Below, piece after piece: positions 12,091-22,784 of a DNA stretch of 64,000 nucleotides. The position numbers and the translations under genes are program-made. The DNA is from Welwitschia mirabilis (Eukaryota; Gnetophyta; Gnetopsida; Welwitschiales), in assembly GCA_051453625.1 (NCBI GenBank), contig JBOZIK010000001.1, positions 168,328,717 through 168,392,716 on the forward strand, in the 5' to 3' direction. How positions within the stretch are numbered: position 1 is the stretch's first letter; each line of letters starts with the position of its first letter. The notes under the pieces are model-generated. The model was not told where the DNA came from. It made no database searches and saw only the letters and a program-made list of their open reading frames with translations.

Positions 12091-12981
12091 CAAGAAAAGT
12101 TCAACATTAGTAGTGGCTCTTATTGGTAATGTAAGTAGTTATCTTTACTTAGCTTAAGTTGTTAATTTGATTAATCATTATTTTATAGATTATTTTCACT
12201 AGACTTTTAATTACTGTAATATGATGTTTTCATTGGAAGAATATGATATTTACCTTGTTTTTGTATGAGAATCTCATTGTTGTATGGTCATTAATGTTAT
12301 TGTGATTAGCTAAATAAGGTCATATATATTTTGTTGTTATTATTGTATTGGATTTACATCTTGATGGTTATTTATTATGAAGATTTATTTATAAAGTTTG
12401 AATATTTTGATTTTTACTTTGCAATTAAAATTTATTTCCATGAACATAATGTGTGTTAGTTTTGTTTTAAAAATAATGAATTGAAAATTATCATCTCATT
12501 TACATACTTGCTTTGGAAACTCTGTCATGATTATTATTTTTTATATAGATATATATGACATAAAGACAGGAGCAGAAAATATAGGATTTCTTATTACATG
12601 TATAAGGTTTATAGTTATTTATCTTTCTTTCTTCTTTATTAGTGATGTCAAAAGGGGAATAAAATATAGTTTTTTCAAAAATATGTGATGAAATTTTCTT
12701 AGTTTAAGACATAATTTATTGATGTATGAATAAAATTCCCATAGTTAAAATTTAATATAACTCAAAATGATCTTGTTTTAGAAGTTTTTTCCTGCTTAAA
12801 AGGAAATGTACCTATTACTTAATATTGGTTGTATGGCTTTGTCAAAGGGGAATATTTTATTATATCAATATGTTTTATTAGACTGATGAAAGAAAGAGCT
12901 TAAAGATGAAATATTTATTTGGTCTTGAAATCACTTATTTATTTACCATCGATGTTAAAGAAGAAGACAGTTGGGATTTTA
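12091..12981 (+). other. Non-coding 3' internal region of copia B
   Basis: No protein domain is seen. Two purine-rich stretches, GTCAAAAGGGGAATAAA near 12646 and GTCAAAGGGGAATATT near 12840, resemble the polypurine tracts of SIRE/Tork copia elements. The one abutting the LTR (GACAGTTGGGATTTTA, ending 12981) is weaker. Confidence 0.5.
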
Positions 12982-14151
12982 TGTTTCCAATTAATGTCAA
13001 ACTAATATTATGTTTGTAAAATAAAATGTGATTTTATATATGCAATAAGATGAAGGATTCATAACAAAAGATAGTTAAGATTTGGATGTGTTCTAATTGT
13101 ATGACTTAAACTATGAGTCGATTGAATCACCCTTCAGTTAATTAAGCATGAAAATACAATTTTGAACTACTTGATATGGGGTAGATCAAGTCTTTATGGA
13201 GTCGACCTAATCTGGAAATGTACTTTTTGAGATTCTTCATATGGTCTACTTCATATCGGGTCAACCAAAATCATGTGGGATTGATGGAATCTAGATAAAG
13301 GTAGTCAACCAGATTTCGGATAGAGTAATGTCAATTATTTAGGTTGACTAGATGAGAAAGGGAATGACCAAACCAAATGACATGAGTAACTCAGGTTAAC
13401 TACATGTTTTGATGGGTCAACTAGTCAAAGAAAAAGTGGAACTTTTCAAGCAGTTTTCTAATCGTTATCTCATCAAATCTATCCATTGTAAATGTTAGAT
13501 TCCTTACTGAATACTCCATATCTATATTTTGAAAAAATATATTTAAATAGGCTACACTTAAAACCTCACGTATAGACTAAACTAATTTTGAAAAAAAAAA
13601 AGGAGGTTGCACTCTTGATCTGAAAAGCTTATCTTTGTAACACCATTCTTATCCCTCTCAATACTTAACTTTGTACTAAATATAAGCAATAAGACTTCAT
13701 TATTAGTACTTGCATTTGAGTGACTTAGATCATAAAGACTTTATTCCATTACTCACCCTTAAAGGTTTTATAAAGGTTAAGACTTAGCCTAGAAAAATCC
13801 ATTTTATGAAAGTTACGACTTAGCTCGAAAAAGCTTTTTTATGAAGGTTAAGAATTTTCCTGCAAAAGTCCACTTTGTAAAGGTTAAAGGTTTGCCTTAA
13901 AAACATGGTAAGTAGTAAACTAATAAAGATCTGGAACAAGCTTGATTATCAGCTGTCTTCTAATAGTGGAGTAGGGTCTATCCTGAACCACTATGAATCT
14001 TATCTTATGCATTATTCTAGTTTTACTTTTTGAGTTTATTTTGTTATATCTTTTTATGTCATAAATTATTTCTTGGATATTAATGGTTGTTTAAATTCTT
14101 TTAAAATAAATTCTATTCACCCCTCCTCTAGGTTTATTTGTAGATCCTTCA
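12982..14151 (+). repeat. 3' LTR of copia B
   Basis: Begins TGTTTCC at 12982 and ends CTTCA at 14151. It aligns along its length with 9303-10484 and is clearly diverged from it, so the insertion is old. Its end is followed by ATTTC, then by the minus-strand RT of element A. Confidence 0.8.
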
Positions 14152-14156
14152 ATTTC

Positions 14157-14315
14157 TATCTGATTCAACCCTAAGTATCCATCTAGAAAATAGTAAAAAT
14201 GATATCTAGCAAGTGGTTCTAAGATCCGATTAGAAAATAGAAGAGAAAAATGATTCTTTCTTGAAATAATGTTGAGTTTTTTGTAATCTATGCACATTAT
14301 CCATTTAACTGTAAG
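14157..14315 (-). pseudogene. Middle piece of gypsy A reverse transcriptase
   Basis: The minus strand reads TRLTVKWIMCIDYKKLN, then FLDGYLGLNQIEIE. These are the family 'WRMCIDYRKLN' and 'FLDGYSGYNQI' motifs, the latter holding the first catalytic Asp. The fragment is trapped between copia B on its left and gypsy D on its right. It joins 9297 (continuing downstream) and 37106 (upstream, 'NKHSKLIPIR') when the insertions are removed. Confidence 0.85.
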
Positions 14316-14320
14316 CCTAG
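14316..14320. repeat. Left target-site duplication of gypsy D (CCTAG)
   Basis: CCTAG precedes the LTR at 14321 and CCTAA follows the other LTR at 37101-37105. The one difference is a G/A transition. The flanks are adjoining parts of the same RT of element A, which confirms the insertion. Confidence 0.8.
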
Positions 14321-14934
14321 TATTAACATGCAAAAATTGACATTATGATTAAGTTATTTGACTAATTTACTTAATAAAAGATATTAAAATAATCGTTTTA
14401 TCATGAAAAAATGTTTTCTACCTATTTTTAATACTATTTATAAACTTATCACCTTTCTATGAAATTTTTAGGCTATCTATCACATTTTAAAAACATGCCA
14501 AAATATGGAGATCATTTAGCTAAAAACATTAGTACCACCATCTAGGTCATCCACACTACCACTTCTCTAGAGTAAAGCCTTGAAATTATTATGTTCTAAG
14601 ATTATCATGGAAAAATAAGCAAAATGCAATTATTAGCTTAATCATATTTTACATAAAAAATAATTAGCATCTTTAGTGATATGTGGCAGTGACATAGAAG
14701 ATATGTAGTAGTAACATGTGATAGTATTAAGTGAGATGAAATGAGAGACACATGGCAGTATCAGTAATTGACAGAAGGACCAACATCCAAAAGCCATAGT
14801 TTAGACTCATTATAATGATTCTTACATAACACAAGAAGATAAAGACCCTTCTAACACCACATGAAAAACTTTATAATTGTCCATTTAACACTACAAGACA
14901 AAGGGATCCACCCACTTCCCATATTATGATTACC

Positions 14935-14941
14935 TATAAAA
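14935..14941 (+). promoter_or_regulatory. TATA box in gypsy D 5' LTR
   Basis: TATAAAA lies within the LTR just before 'gggccttgagccctc'. The 3' LTR has the decayed 'tatgaaagggcc' at the equivalent place (~36350), and A's LTR has 'cttttatagg' on the opposite strand. The position fits the U3/R border. Confidence 0.5.
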
Positions 14942-15245
14942 GGGCCTTGAGCCCTCATTTATAGGGATCCTTTGGTTAGTAAATCATAGTAAAAATCCTT
15001 AGAAATTCATTAGTTANNNNNNNNNNTATATCAACCTTCTTCTTTCTTTAATATAATGTGCCTTTTTTTATTTAATATAAAGTAGTTGTTTACTTTTAAA
15101 TTCAAGTTGCAAATAGCTTTATCCTTGTAATGCTTAAGAAAAAGCTATATTATCAAGTTATATTATTAACTGACTAAATTGCATTAGTTAGTCTAAGTAA
15201 CTTTCATCTAATGGATTTTGAGTATTGTAAGTCTTTTCTTTCTAT

Positions 15246-15250
15246 ACTTA
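15246..15250. repeat. Left target-site duplication of copia C (ACTTA)
   Basis: ACTTA at 15246-15250 and again at 27929-27933 flank the TG...CA ends of C. The uninterrupted D LTR at 36720-36730 reads 'tatacttattta', the expected empty site. Confidence 0.9.
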
Positions 15251-16515
15251 TGTTGAGAACCTATTGTCATTGATTAAATTAATGAGTTTTTATGGAATTA
15301 GTTATTGTGCAGAGATTTTCTAGCATCAAGCCACCACTATATAGATCTGGGCAACTGACTAGTTATATGAACATACTCTAAGCATAAAGAGGACAACCGT
15401 ATGTAATTATCAGGGTGACCGAATTGTTAGTAATGTAAAAACTACTTCAGGTGTAGGTAACTGAGTTTCCAAGTCAGGGCGACTAAAGTATTAATTAGGA
15501 GAACGGGCGACTGTGCATGTTGCCTAGAGCCACTTAATTTTAAATCTATAATAGAATGAGATAAAATTAGGCCACCGCTTACAGTATAAAGGTCAACTGC
15601 ACTGCAATCTATAAAGTTCAGTCTACTAACAGTGAGAGTGATTGAATAGTTAATTAAGGGTGACTACATACTACCTAGAATCGACCTTAACAAGATCAAT
15701 CAATTTATTAATATAGGGGGAGCTAAATTAGGTTGACCGCATATATACTTAAGGATGACCAAATGTTCATCTGCACCAAAATGACAAATCTACGTTAAGC
15801 GAGGGTGACTAAATGAATTAATGTAGGGCAACCGAATGTTCCTATTTAAAATTGAGACAAATACAAATCAAATAAGGGCGATCAGATTAAATGAAGAAGG
15901 GTGACCGAATTCTAGGGTGACCGAGCATATCTTAAGGTCGACCTAATGTATTATAAATATAACCATTATATTTTCGTAGTTCATTCAAAAAACACAAAAC
16001 ACACTATAATGGTATACTTCTTTTCTTTCAGCAGTTATCTTTTATGATTTTTGTATTTAAGTACCTTTCCATTAGAATGAAGGATACTTTTTGAAGCACA
16101 TAAAAAGAAACTGTTACATCAATCATTCTATACTTGAACGACTGTCAGTTTAGATTTCTATTTGAGCTTCTTCTTGTCCCATCTCTTGTAAGATCTTATT
16201 GTACTACTTATTCCCGTGGATCATATCTATGCATTTGTACACTTAGTTTACTTTCTTTCCATCATGGTTATGGATTAGCCCAAAAATCTTCTGGTGATTG
16301 AATTGATTTATAATGAGCCTAAAAACCATTCTTTGAGGTTAATATATGCTAGCCAGAGATAGGTGGTCTGAGGGTTGAAGGGTGGTGTCTATTCGCCATT
16401 AAAATATTTTATGCTTTTGTTGGTGTGTTTGATTTTTATTTGTAGGTTATTGAAGTGGATAAATTTTTGTATTACAACCTATTCACACCCCTTTAAGATC
16501 GATTCGTGATTCTCA
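15251..16515 (+). repeat. Copia C, outer 5' LTR
   Basis: Runs TGTTGAGAAC...GATTCTCA and aligns with the 3' LTR at 26516-27928. From 15349 to 15945 it holds about 18 copies of a degenerate motif close to AGGGTGACCGAAT. It is followed by AGGATGTTGAG rather than a primer site, which is unexpected for a 5' LTR. Confidence 0.85.
15349..15945 (+). promoter_or_regulatory. Array of degenerate GGGTGACCGAAT motifs in LTR U3
   Basis: About 18 short motifs (for example near 15413, 15731, 15824, 15898, 15913, 15934) vary around AGGGYGACCGAAT at irregular 15-70 bp spacing. The 3' LTR carries the same array (~26620-27205). Its place upstream of the transcribed part suggests a clustered cis-element, but no function can be assigned from sequence. 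Confidence 0.5.
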
Positions 16516-18129
16516 AGGATGTTGAGAAAGATCTACTTAGCTTAACTATACCAAATTAGACCCGGCTCTCATGTGTGTTTTTGGTGTTTTTTCCCTTTTT
16601 CCTTTCTCATACTAAAATTTTAAGTTTTTGTGATTAAGGTTTAAAATTAGAAATTACTTTTACCCCTAAACACATCACATATTACACTAGCAATAAGTTT
16701 AGGTTGATAGTAGGCATGGAAAGCCTTACATAGGCAAAGATTGGTGTTAGGCTACACTGCCCTCTGAGCTTGTTATGTAGTCTTATCTACCTTAACTATG
16801 AAATTCAGGCCATACGGAGAGTCATGTCTCTCTTAAGGAAAAATGCCCTATGCACCTTGGGATTCAGATTCCCATGTACACCTTAATAATCAAGGGTATT
16901 CTTGCTACTTATTTTTACAACTTAAGACTTTTTGCTTTTTATGCTTATTATATGAGATTCTATAGGCCTTTCACTGATAATTAGCAAAGGTAAGATTCTA
17001 ATTTTTTTTTTATTGTCTTATGGGAATAGATTTATGGGATAAAGTTATTATAATGTGTGTGTGTGTGTGTTTTTTTATAGAAGAAAGGGAAATACCTCTG
17101 GTAGAATAGCCGATTTACTCAAAAATAATCTATAGGATTGTTTTATACAAGCATGTTTTAGAATGAGATCAATAAATTTACATAATAATCATAATTACAG
17201 AAGTCAAATAGAAGGGGAATAATGTTTTAACAAGTGAATCTATTAGATGACAATAATTAACTACTTTACTATTCTTAAAAGTAAACCCTAATGATAAACT
17301 AATAACAAGGATATGGTAATGTTTAAAAGATTAGATTGTTGATTCATGAATATACATATTAATGTTTTTGAATGCATCAAGAAGTACATTTGAAGAAATT
17401 GCCATATAAAATTATGAATAACATTAACAAAGGGATTAAAACCAATAATGATACCAAATTTGTTTCATAACACACTATTATAGTAACATATTAAAGAATG
17501 GAACCTAATTAATAATATTATATATTTCCTTAAAGAGTTCCTCTGGAATTGTTCCCACTGATGTAACTCACTGATGCGCATTGTATTACTGTCAGTCTCT
17601 TTAATCCTATTCTTATTTCTGATATGTGACTCGTCTTGGTATTTCTAGTCTTTCTTGACACGTTGCTGTTGCCTTTTGACATCCACCATAGGGCTGGTGT
17701 TTTCTGATGCTGCCTGTGTCTTTATGTTATTGTTATTGTTGTTGCTCTATTTTCATTCTTTTTCTGATGTGCATTCATTTGCCTCTTTTTTGATGATTAT
17801 TCATTTTTCCCCTGCTGATATACTGTGGTATGATGATCCACTTCACTGATTATTCTTCGATGCCATTTTCTAGCATTTTTCTGATGCTTCACTGTTCTTC
17901 ATCTCGCAAAATGTGTGTTCCTGTTGGTCTCTTTTCTGATTATCACTGTTGCCCTCTTTCTTTCTTTCTTTCTTTTTTTTTCCACTGATCGCTTTTTGTT
18001 TAGTTTTAAAGTCATTGTTTTCACCTCCCCCTGTGATTCCACTATATTGTAATGCCATTGTTCTTAATGTTTTTTGATTTTTCATTATTTTTCTACTTTT
18101 GATGATCCTCTTTCGCCTCCCCTTTTTTT
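16516..18129. other. Unassigned segment after LTR copy 1
   Basis: No gag, pol or primer site follows the LTR. A (TG)8 microsatellite lies at 17054-17071 and a (TTTC)n run near 17956-17974. The 17520-18130 part is pyrimidine-rich on the plus strand, so its open frames (e.g. 17655-17849) are probably composition effects. I do not recognise the sequence. Confidence 0.4.
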
Positions 18130-18394
18130 TCATTTGTTCAATTTGTGTCTTATTCGTATGGCCTCCAAAATCACAGAAGCATCTATTGAGACTTTAATTT
18201 CTAAGAGAATCAAGTCTTTAGGGATACGAGTATGTTCTTGGGCTATGGATCTGGTGTCGCTTTCGACGCTTCTATTAAGCATGATTTGTATTTTATGTAA
18301 GAGTACTGTGAATATGACTCTAATTGTGGGTTTATGCATTTGAATGTATAAGATGCTGTTATGGAGGTGGAGACTAAAAACCCTACCTTGGAAG

Positions 18395-19254
18395 CGTTCT
18401 GGTTTTTTCTTGAATGCAAGATTTTGCAAGCATAACCATCTTCTATACTGATTCCAATGGATAGTCATCTCTGAGTTTAGGATCAATCAGCTTTTTAAGG
18501 GCTTCACCTTCATTTGGGCTTTTTCATACATTTTCAAATAGTGAAACAAGCCCTACTGACTGAGTTTCTGTTTTAACTATAACTTTTTTAGTTGATATAA
18601 TTTCATATAGAACAACACCAAAAACATAAACATCAATCTTTGGTGAAACATCTCCAATTTGAGCATACTCTGGAGGCATGTAACCAAATGTTCTGACTAA
18701 TCTTATCTGGAGATTTGCTGACTGATCATTAACCTCTGTGAGCTTGGTTAACCCAAAGTCAGCTACTCTAGCCTATTAATTCTTATCAATTAGAATATTG
18801 AATGATTTAATATCTCAGTGAATATACATTGTACAGTGTATTCATGAATATATTCTAGGCTTCATGTTAAATCAAGTGCAATCTGCACTCTAGCTACCCA
18901 TGATAGTGGTTTTGGGAAAGAACCTCGTGGATGTTAACTTAAATTTCCATTTTCAATGTACTCATAGACAAGGAATAAAGATTTATAGAACCTAATTAAA
19001 TGAACTAGATTCAAATGATGAACATGAATAAGAACTTTAAGTTCAGCCATAAGCTCATGAGTCGCTTACATATGTAATTTCTTTATTGCTACTTTCTCCC
19101 CATGGATTTCACCATAGTAAACAACATCAAAACCTCCTTCACCAATTTTATTACTAAGGTTAAAATTGTTTGTTTGCAGAAGCAAGTTCATCATATGTGA
19201 ATTCCACAGATTATTAATAGTTATATCCATCGCCGCTGTTGATCCACTAAGTTC
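18395..19254 (-). pseudogene. Intronless LysM receptor-like kinase (LYK/CERK1-type) fragment
   Basis: The minus strand from 19254 leftward reads as the juxtamembrane and kinase domain of a plant LysM receptor kinase, the group that senses chitin or Nod factors at the plasma membrane. In order: FTYDELASA (19200); glycine loop [14 protein letters not shown], with the last loop Gly changed to Asp; VAIKK with the ATP-binding Lys; [19 protein letters not shown]; the HRD region YIH*DIKSFNILID, whose Arg codon is now a stop; [44 protein letters not shown]; and LIDPKLRDDYPLESV near 18480. It stops matching near 18420. Family genes have several introns here, yet this copy is continuous, which points to a processed copy. 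At least five stops and some 1-bp shifts inactivate it. The extracellular LysM part is not in the window; a 100-N gap begins at 19255. Confidence 0.82.
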
Positions 19255-19354
19255 NNNNNNNNNNNNNNNNNNNNNNNNNNNNNNNNNNNNNNNNNNNNNN
19301 NNNNNNNNNNNNNNNNNNNNNNNNNNNNNNNNNNNNNNNNNNNNNNNNNNNNNN
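19255..19354. other. 100-N gap between LTR copy 1 segment and LTR copy 2
   Basis: A gap of exactly 100 N, probably a placeholder of unknown true length. The sequence after it restarts inside the same LTR at a position equivalent to 16008. Confidence 0.9.
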
Positions 19355-19842
19355 AATGGTATACTTCTTTTCTTTCAGCAGTTATCTTTTATGATTTTTG
19401 TATTTAAGTACCTTTCCATTAGAATGAAGGACACTTTTTGAAGCACATAAAAAGAAACTGTTACATCAATCATTCTATACCTGAATGATTGTAAGTTTAG
19501 ATTTCTGTTTGAGCTTCTTATTACTCCATCTTTTATAAGGTCTTACTATATTACTTATTCCTATGGAGGATGTTTGTGCATTTGTGCACTTAGCTTACTT
19601 TCTTTCTATCGTGGTTATGGATTAGCCAAAAAATACTCTAGTGATTGAATAGGTTTATGATAAGCCTGAAAACCATTCTTTGAGGTTAATATATGCCAGC
19701 CAGAAACAGGTAGTCTAAGGGCTGTAAAGTGGTGTCTTGTGCTTTTGTTGGCTTGTTTGATTTTTATTTGTAGGTAATTAAAGTATACGAATTTTTGTAT
19801 ATGACCTCTTCACCCCCCTCTAGGATCAATCCGCGATTCTTA
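19355..19842 (+). repeat. Copia C, inner partial LTR
   Basis: Matches 16008-16515: near-identical for roughly the first 130 bases, then clearly diverged. It ends GATTCTTA (CA has become TA) and is followed correctly by a primer site and gag, so this is the functional 5' LTR end of the gag-pol copy. Its left part is missing at the gap. Confidence 0.85.
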
Positions 19843-19844
19843 AT

Positions 19845-19856
19845 TAGTATCAAAGC
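19845..19856 (+). promoter_or_regulatory. Primer binding site of copia C
   Basis: TAGTATCAAAGC, two bases after the LTR end, matches the initiator tRNA-Met complement TGGTATCAGAGC with two G-to-A changes. Confidence 0.8.
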
Positions 19857-19917
19857 AAGGTTTAACAATAGATCCTAATAGATCTCTACTCTAATGAACC
19901 CTAGAAAATGAGTTGGC

Positions 19918-20958
19918 CCTCGGAAGGAAATTCCATCACAAGGACTCTCTTCTTTGATGGAATTAACCATGATTATTGAAAGGCAAAAATGAGGATCTTT
20001 GTTTAATCCATTGACCTTGAAACATGGGAGTTTATCACTAATGGCTATTATCTTTCCACTGTGCAGGATCTTGTAATCAAGTTAACTACTCTGAAGAGCA
20101 AGAATAAGTGGACACCTGATGAAAAGTTGATAGCATCTTGTAGTTTCAAAAAACTGAATGCCATCTTCTATGCCATAGATCTGGAAGATTTCAAATGAGT
20201 CGTAAATTACACCACAGCAAAGAAGCATGAGACATCTTGTAGACCACTCATGAAGGAACTAGCATAGCAAAGTACGCCAAGCTTCAGATGCTCATCATTT
20301 AGTTTGAAGATGTTAAGATGGAAGAAGATAAAGGTATAAATGATTTTTTATATAAAACTAATAGATATTATTAATTTTATGCATGGCCTAGGTGAAATTA
20401 TCGAGGAGTTAAGAGTAGTTCACCAAGCTTTAAGATCCTTACCTATGAGATTCGAGTCTAAAGTAATGGCCATCGACGAAAGCAAAGACCTAAATATCAT
20501 GAAGATAGATGAACTCTAAGGAAACCTTCACATATTTGAACTAAAGTTTGAAAAGCATAAGAAGAAAAGTGTAGCCTTGATAGTTGTTGATATCAAGGAA
20601 GGATCTGACCAAGAACCAAAAAATGAAGATGAAGTGGTTCTTTTAGCTAGAAGATTTAATTGCTTTATGTAGTAACGAGAAAATGGAGGTCAATCTAGGA
20701 GACCACCAAGAATAAAAGAAGAGGAATAATGAGATATTCAATGCTACTCCTACAAGGGTGTTGGTAACACATCAAGTGTCTACTCAAATAACAAAAAGGA
20801 TGATAAAAGAAAAGAAAAGAAAGTCTTGTCAGCAACATGAAACGAAGAAGAAAGTGAGAGTAAATAGAACTCAGATTCAGAGTGAGGTGGAATATCTCAT
20901 GGATTTTATAAATGAAAAGTATGTTCCTCACCCTGCCCCCCACCCTGAAACCGAAAAC
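19918..20958 (+). pseudogene. Copia C gag (broken, cut by gap)
   Basis: Starts at ATG 19918 with MSWPSEGNSITRTLFFDGIN, the usual copia Gag opening. It continues with a Trp-to-stop change in 'DYWKAKMRIF'. Later pieces include FKLNAIFYAID-like sequence near 20150, SLPMRFESKVMAIDESKDL near 20440-20490, and a zinc-knuckle remnant near 20740 (QCYSYKGVGNTSS, second Cys now Tyr). An acidic stretch 'SESEVEYLMDFINEKY' follows, in the place where this family has its Asp/Ser-rich tail. The 875-N gap follows. Frameshifts near 20230 and 20330 and several stops make it non-functional. Confidence 0.75.
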
Positions 20959-21833
20959 NNNNNNNNNNNNNNNNNNNNNNNNNNNNNNNNNNNNNNNNNN
21001 NNNNNNNNNNNNNNNNNNNNNNNNNNNNNNNNNNNNNNNNNNNNNNNNNNNNNNNNNNNNNNNNNNNNNNNNNNNNNNNNNNNNNNNNNNNNNNNNNNNN
21101 NNNNNNNNNNNNNNNNNNNNNNNNNNNNNNNNNNNNNNNNNNNNNNNNNNNNNNNNNNNNNNNNNNNNNNNNNNNNNNNNNNNNNNNNNNNNNNNNNNNN
21201 NNNNNNNNNNNNNNNNNNNNNNNNNNNNNNNNNNNNNNNNNNNNNNNNNNNNNNNNNNNNNNNNNNNNNNNNNNNNNNNNNNNNNNNNNNNNNNNNNNNN
21301 NNNNNNNNNNNNNNNNNNNNNNNNNNNNNNNNNNNNNNNNNNNNNNNNNNNNNNNNNNNNNNNNNNNNNNNNNNNNNNNNNNNNNNNNNNNNNNNNNNNN
21401 NNNNNNNNNNNNNNNNNNNNNNNNNNNNNNNNNNNNNNNNNNNNNNNNNNNNNNNNNNNNNNNNNNNNNNNNNNNNNNNNNNNNNNNNNNNNNNNNNNNN
21501 NNNNNNNNNNNNNNNNNNNNNNNNNNNNNNNNNNNNNNNNNNNNNNNNNNNNNNNNNNNNNNNNNNNNNNNNNNNNNNNNNNNNNNNNNNNNNNNNNNNN
21601 NNNNNNNNNNNNNNNNNNNNNNNNNNNNNNNNNNNNNNNNNNNNNNNNNNNNNNNNNNNNNNNNNNNNNNNNNNNNNNNNNNNNNNNNNNNNNNNNNNNN
21701 NNNNNNNNNNNNNNNNNNNNNNNNNNNNNNNNNNNNNNNNNNNNNNNNNNNNNNNNNNNNNNNNNNNNNNNNNNNNNNNNNNNNNNNNNNNNNNNNNNNN
21801 NNNNNNNNNNNNNNNNNNNNNNNNNNNNNNNNN
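20959..21833. other. 875-N gap (end of gag, start of protease)
   Basis: The size is not a round number, so it may be an estimated gap. By family order it hides the end of gag and the region up to the protease. Confidence 0.9.
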
Positions 21834-22462
21834 AAGAAACTAATCATTCTTGCTGGTATCTTGATAGTGGTTGCTCTAGAAATATGACAGGTAATAAGTC
21901 CAACTTCATCAAATTCAAGGAATACAATGGAGAAGAAGTGACTTTTGGGGATAATGGAAGAAATCAGATTGAAGGGATTGGAAGCATCGATGGAGGTAAT
22001 TTACCTAATATTTAGAATGTGTTATTTGTAAATGGCTTAAAGAATAATATATTAAGCATTAGTAAAATTTGTGATAAAGTTCATAAAGTATCATTTGATG
22101 AAAATAAGTATATAGTGAAACATGGTGAAACAGATTAGTTAATACCTATAACAACTAGAAATGAAAATGTTTACTATATAAATCAGTCAAATAATTTTAC
22201 TTGTTTCTCTTCTCTTATTCAAGAAGATGTCATCTAGCATCAACATTTAGGTCACATCATTTTGAAGAAAATATGTCATGATGAGATTATTAGAGGAATT
22301 CCAAAACTTTCTATCACTCACAAAGGCTTATGTCACGCTTTCCAAAAAGGAAAACAAACCAAAACATTTCATTAAAAAATTAATAATATTACTACTAGCA
22401 AGCCATTGGATTTAATTCATATGGATTTGGTAGGCCCTATTTAAATGGCAAGTTTATCTGAA
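21834..22462 (+). pseudogene. Copia C protease and integrase N-terminus (broken)
   Basis: Reads HSCWYLDSGCSRNMTGNKS, the aspartic protease motif with its DSG intact, then FKEYNGEEVTFGDNGRNQIE. Near 22230 is HQHLGHI, the GAG-pre-integrase HxxLGH motif. Near 22320 the zinc-binding end is degraded (LCHAFQKGKQ), and near 22420 LDLIHMDLVGPI opens the integrase core. The protease cleaves the polyprotein and integrase inserts cDNA. Stops occur at expected Gln/Trp codons. The first 60 codons after the gap are open (21834-22015). Confidence 0.85.
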
Positions 22463-22784
22463 NNNNNNNNNNNNNNNNNNNNNNNNNNNNNNNNNNNNNN
22501 NNNNNNNNNNNNNNNNNNNNNNNNNNNNNNNNNNNNNNNNNNNNNNNNNNNNNNNNNNNNNNNNNNNNNNNNNNNNNNNNNNNNNNNNNNNNNNNNNNNN
22601 NNNNNNNNNNNNNNNNNNNNNNNNNNNNNNNNNNNNNNNNNNNNNNNNNNNNNNNNNNNNNNNNNNNNNNNNNNNNNNNNNNNNNNNNNNNNNNNNNNNN
22701 NNNNNNNNNNNNNNNNNNNNNNNNNNNNNNNNNNNNNNNNNNNNNNNNNNNNNNNNNNNNNNNNNNNNNNNNNNNNNNNNNNNN
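22463..22784. other. 322-N gap within copia C integrase
   Basis: Removes most of the integrase catalytic core of C. The reading resumes with AKxxN-like sequence that belongs to the C-terminal part of the domain. Confidence 0.9.

Larger units (their letters stand above)
9303..14151 (+). mobile_element. Copia element B, gag-only non-autonomous (TR-GAG-like)
   Basis: This has two LTRs of about 1.18 and 1.17 kb, an initiator-Met-type primer site, a decayed gag with zinc knuckle, then about 0.9 kb without coding content, then the 3' LTR. No protease, integrase, RT or RNase H is present: the internal region is only about 2.5 kb. The gag resembles those of plant copia elements of the SIRE/Tork group. 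The element sits inside the RT of gypsy A: minus-strand RT reads up to 14157 on one side and resumes at 9297 on the other. Such gag-only elements with LTRs are known in plants as TR-GAG. A secondary loss of pol from an autonomous copy is the alternative. Confidence 0.8.
14321..15250 (+). repeat. 5' LTR of gypsy D, left part
   Basis: Begins TATTAACATG (TG has become TA) and matches the start of A's LTRs. It includes the promoter-like 'cctataaaagggcc' near 14933 (TATAAAA), where transcription of the element probably began. A 10-N gap lies at 15017-15026. The LTR stops at the ACTTA where copia C was inserted and resumes at 27934. Confidence 0.85.

Noticed and set aside
17054-17071. (TG)8 tract as a regulatory Z-DNA element
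   Set aside because: An ordinary short microsatellite in decayed DNA, with no context for function.
17655-17849. Hydrophobic Leu/Cys-rich frame that could be a membrane peptide
   Set aside because: The plus strand is pyrimidine-rich here, which yields Leu/Phe/Ser/Cys codons without selection.
18130-18486. 118-codon minus-strand frame at the end of the kinase pseudogene
   Set aside because: The kinase homology near 18480 (LIDPKLRDDYPLESV) is in a different frame. The open frame has no recognisable motif.
20758-22015. Very long open frames on both strands
   Set aside because: They run through the 875-N gap. Only the few real codons at each side are informative, and those at the right belong to the copia protease.
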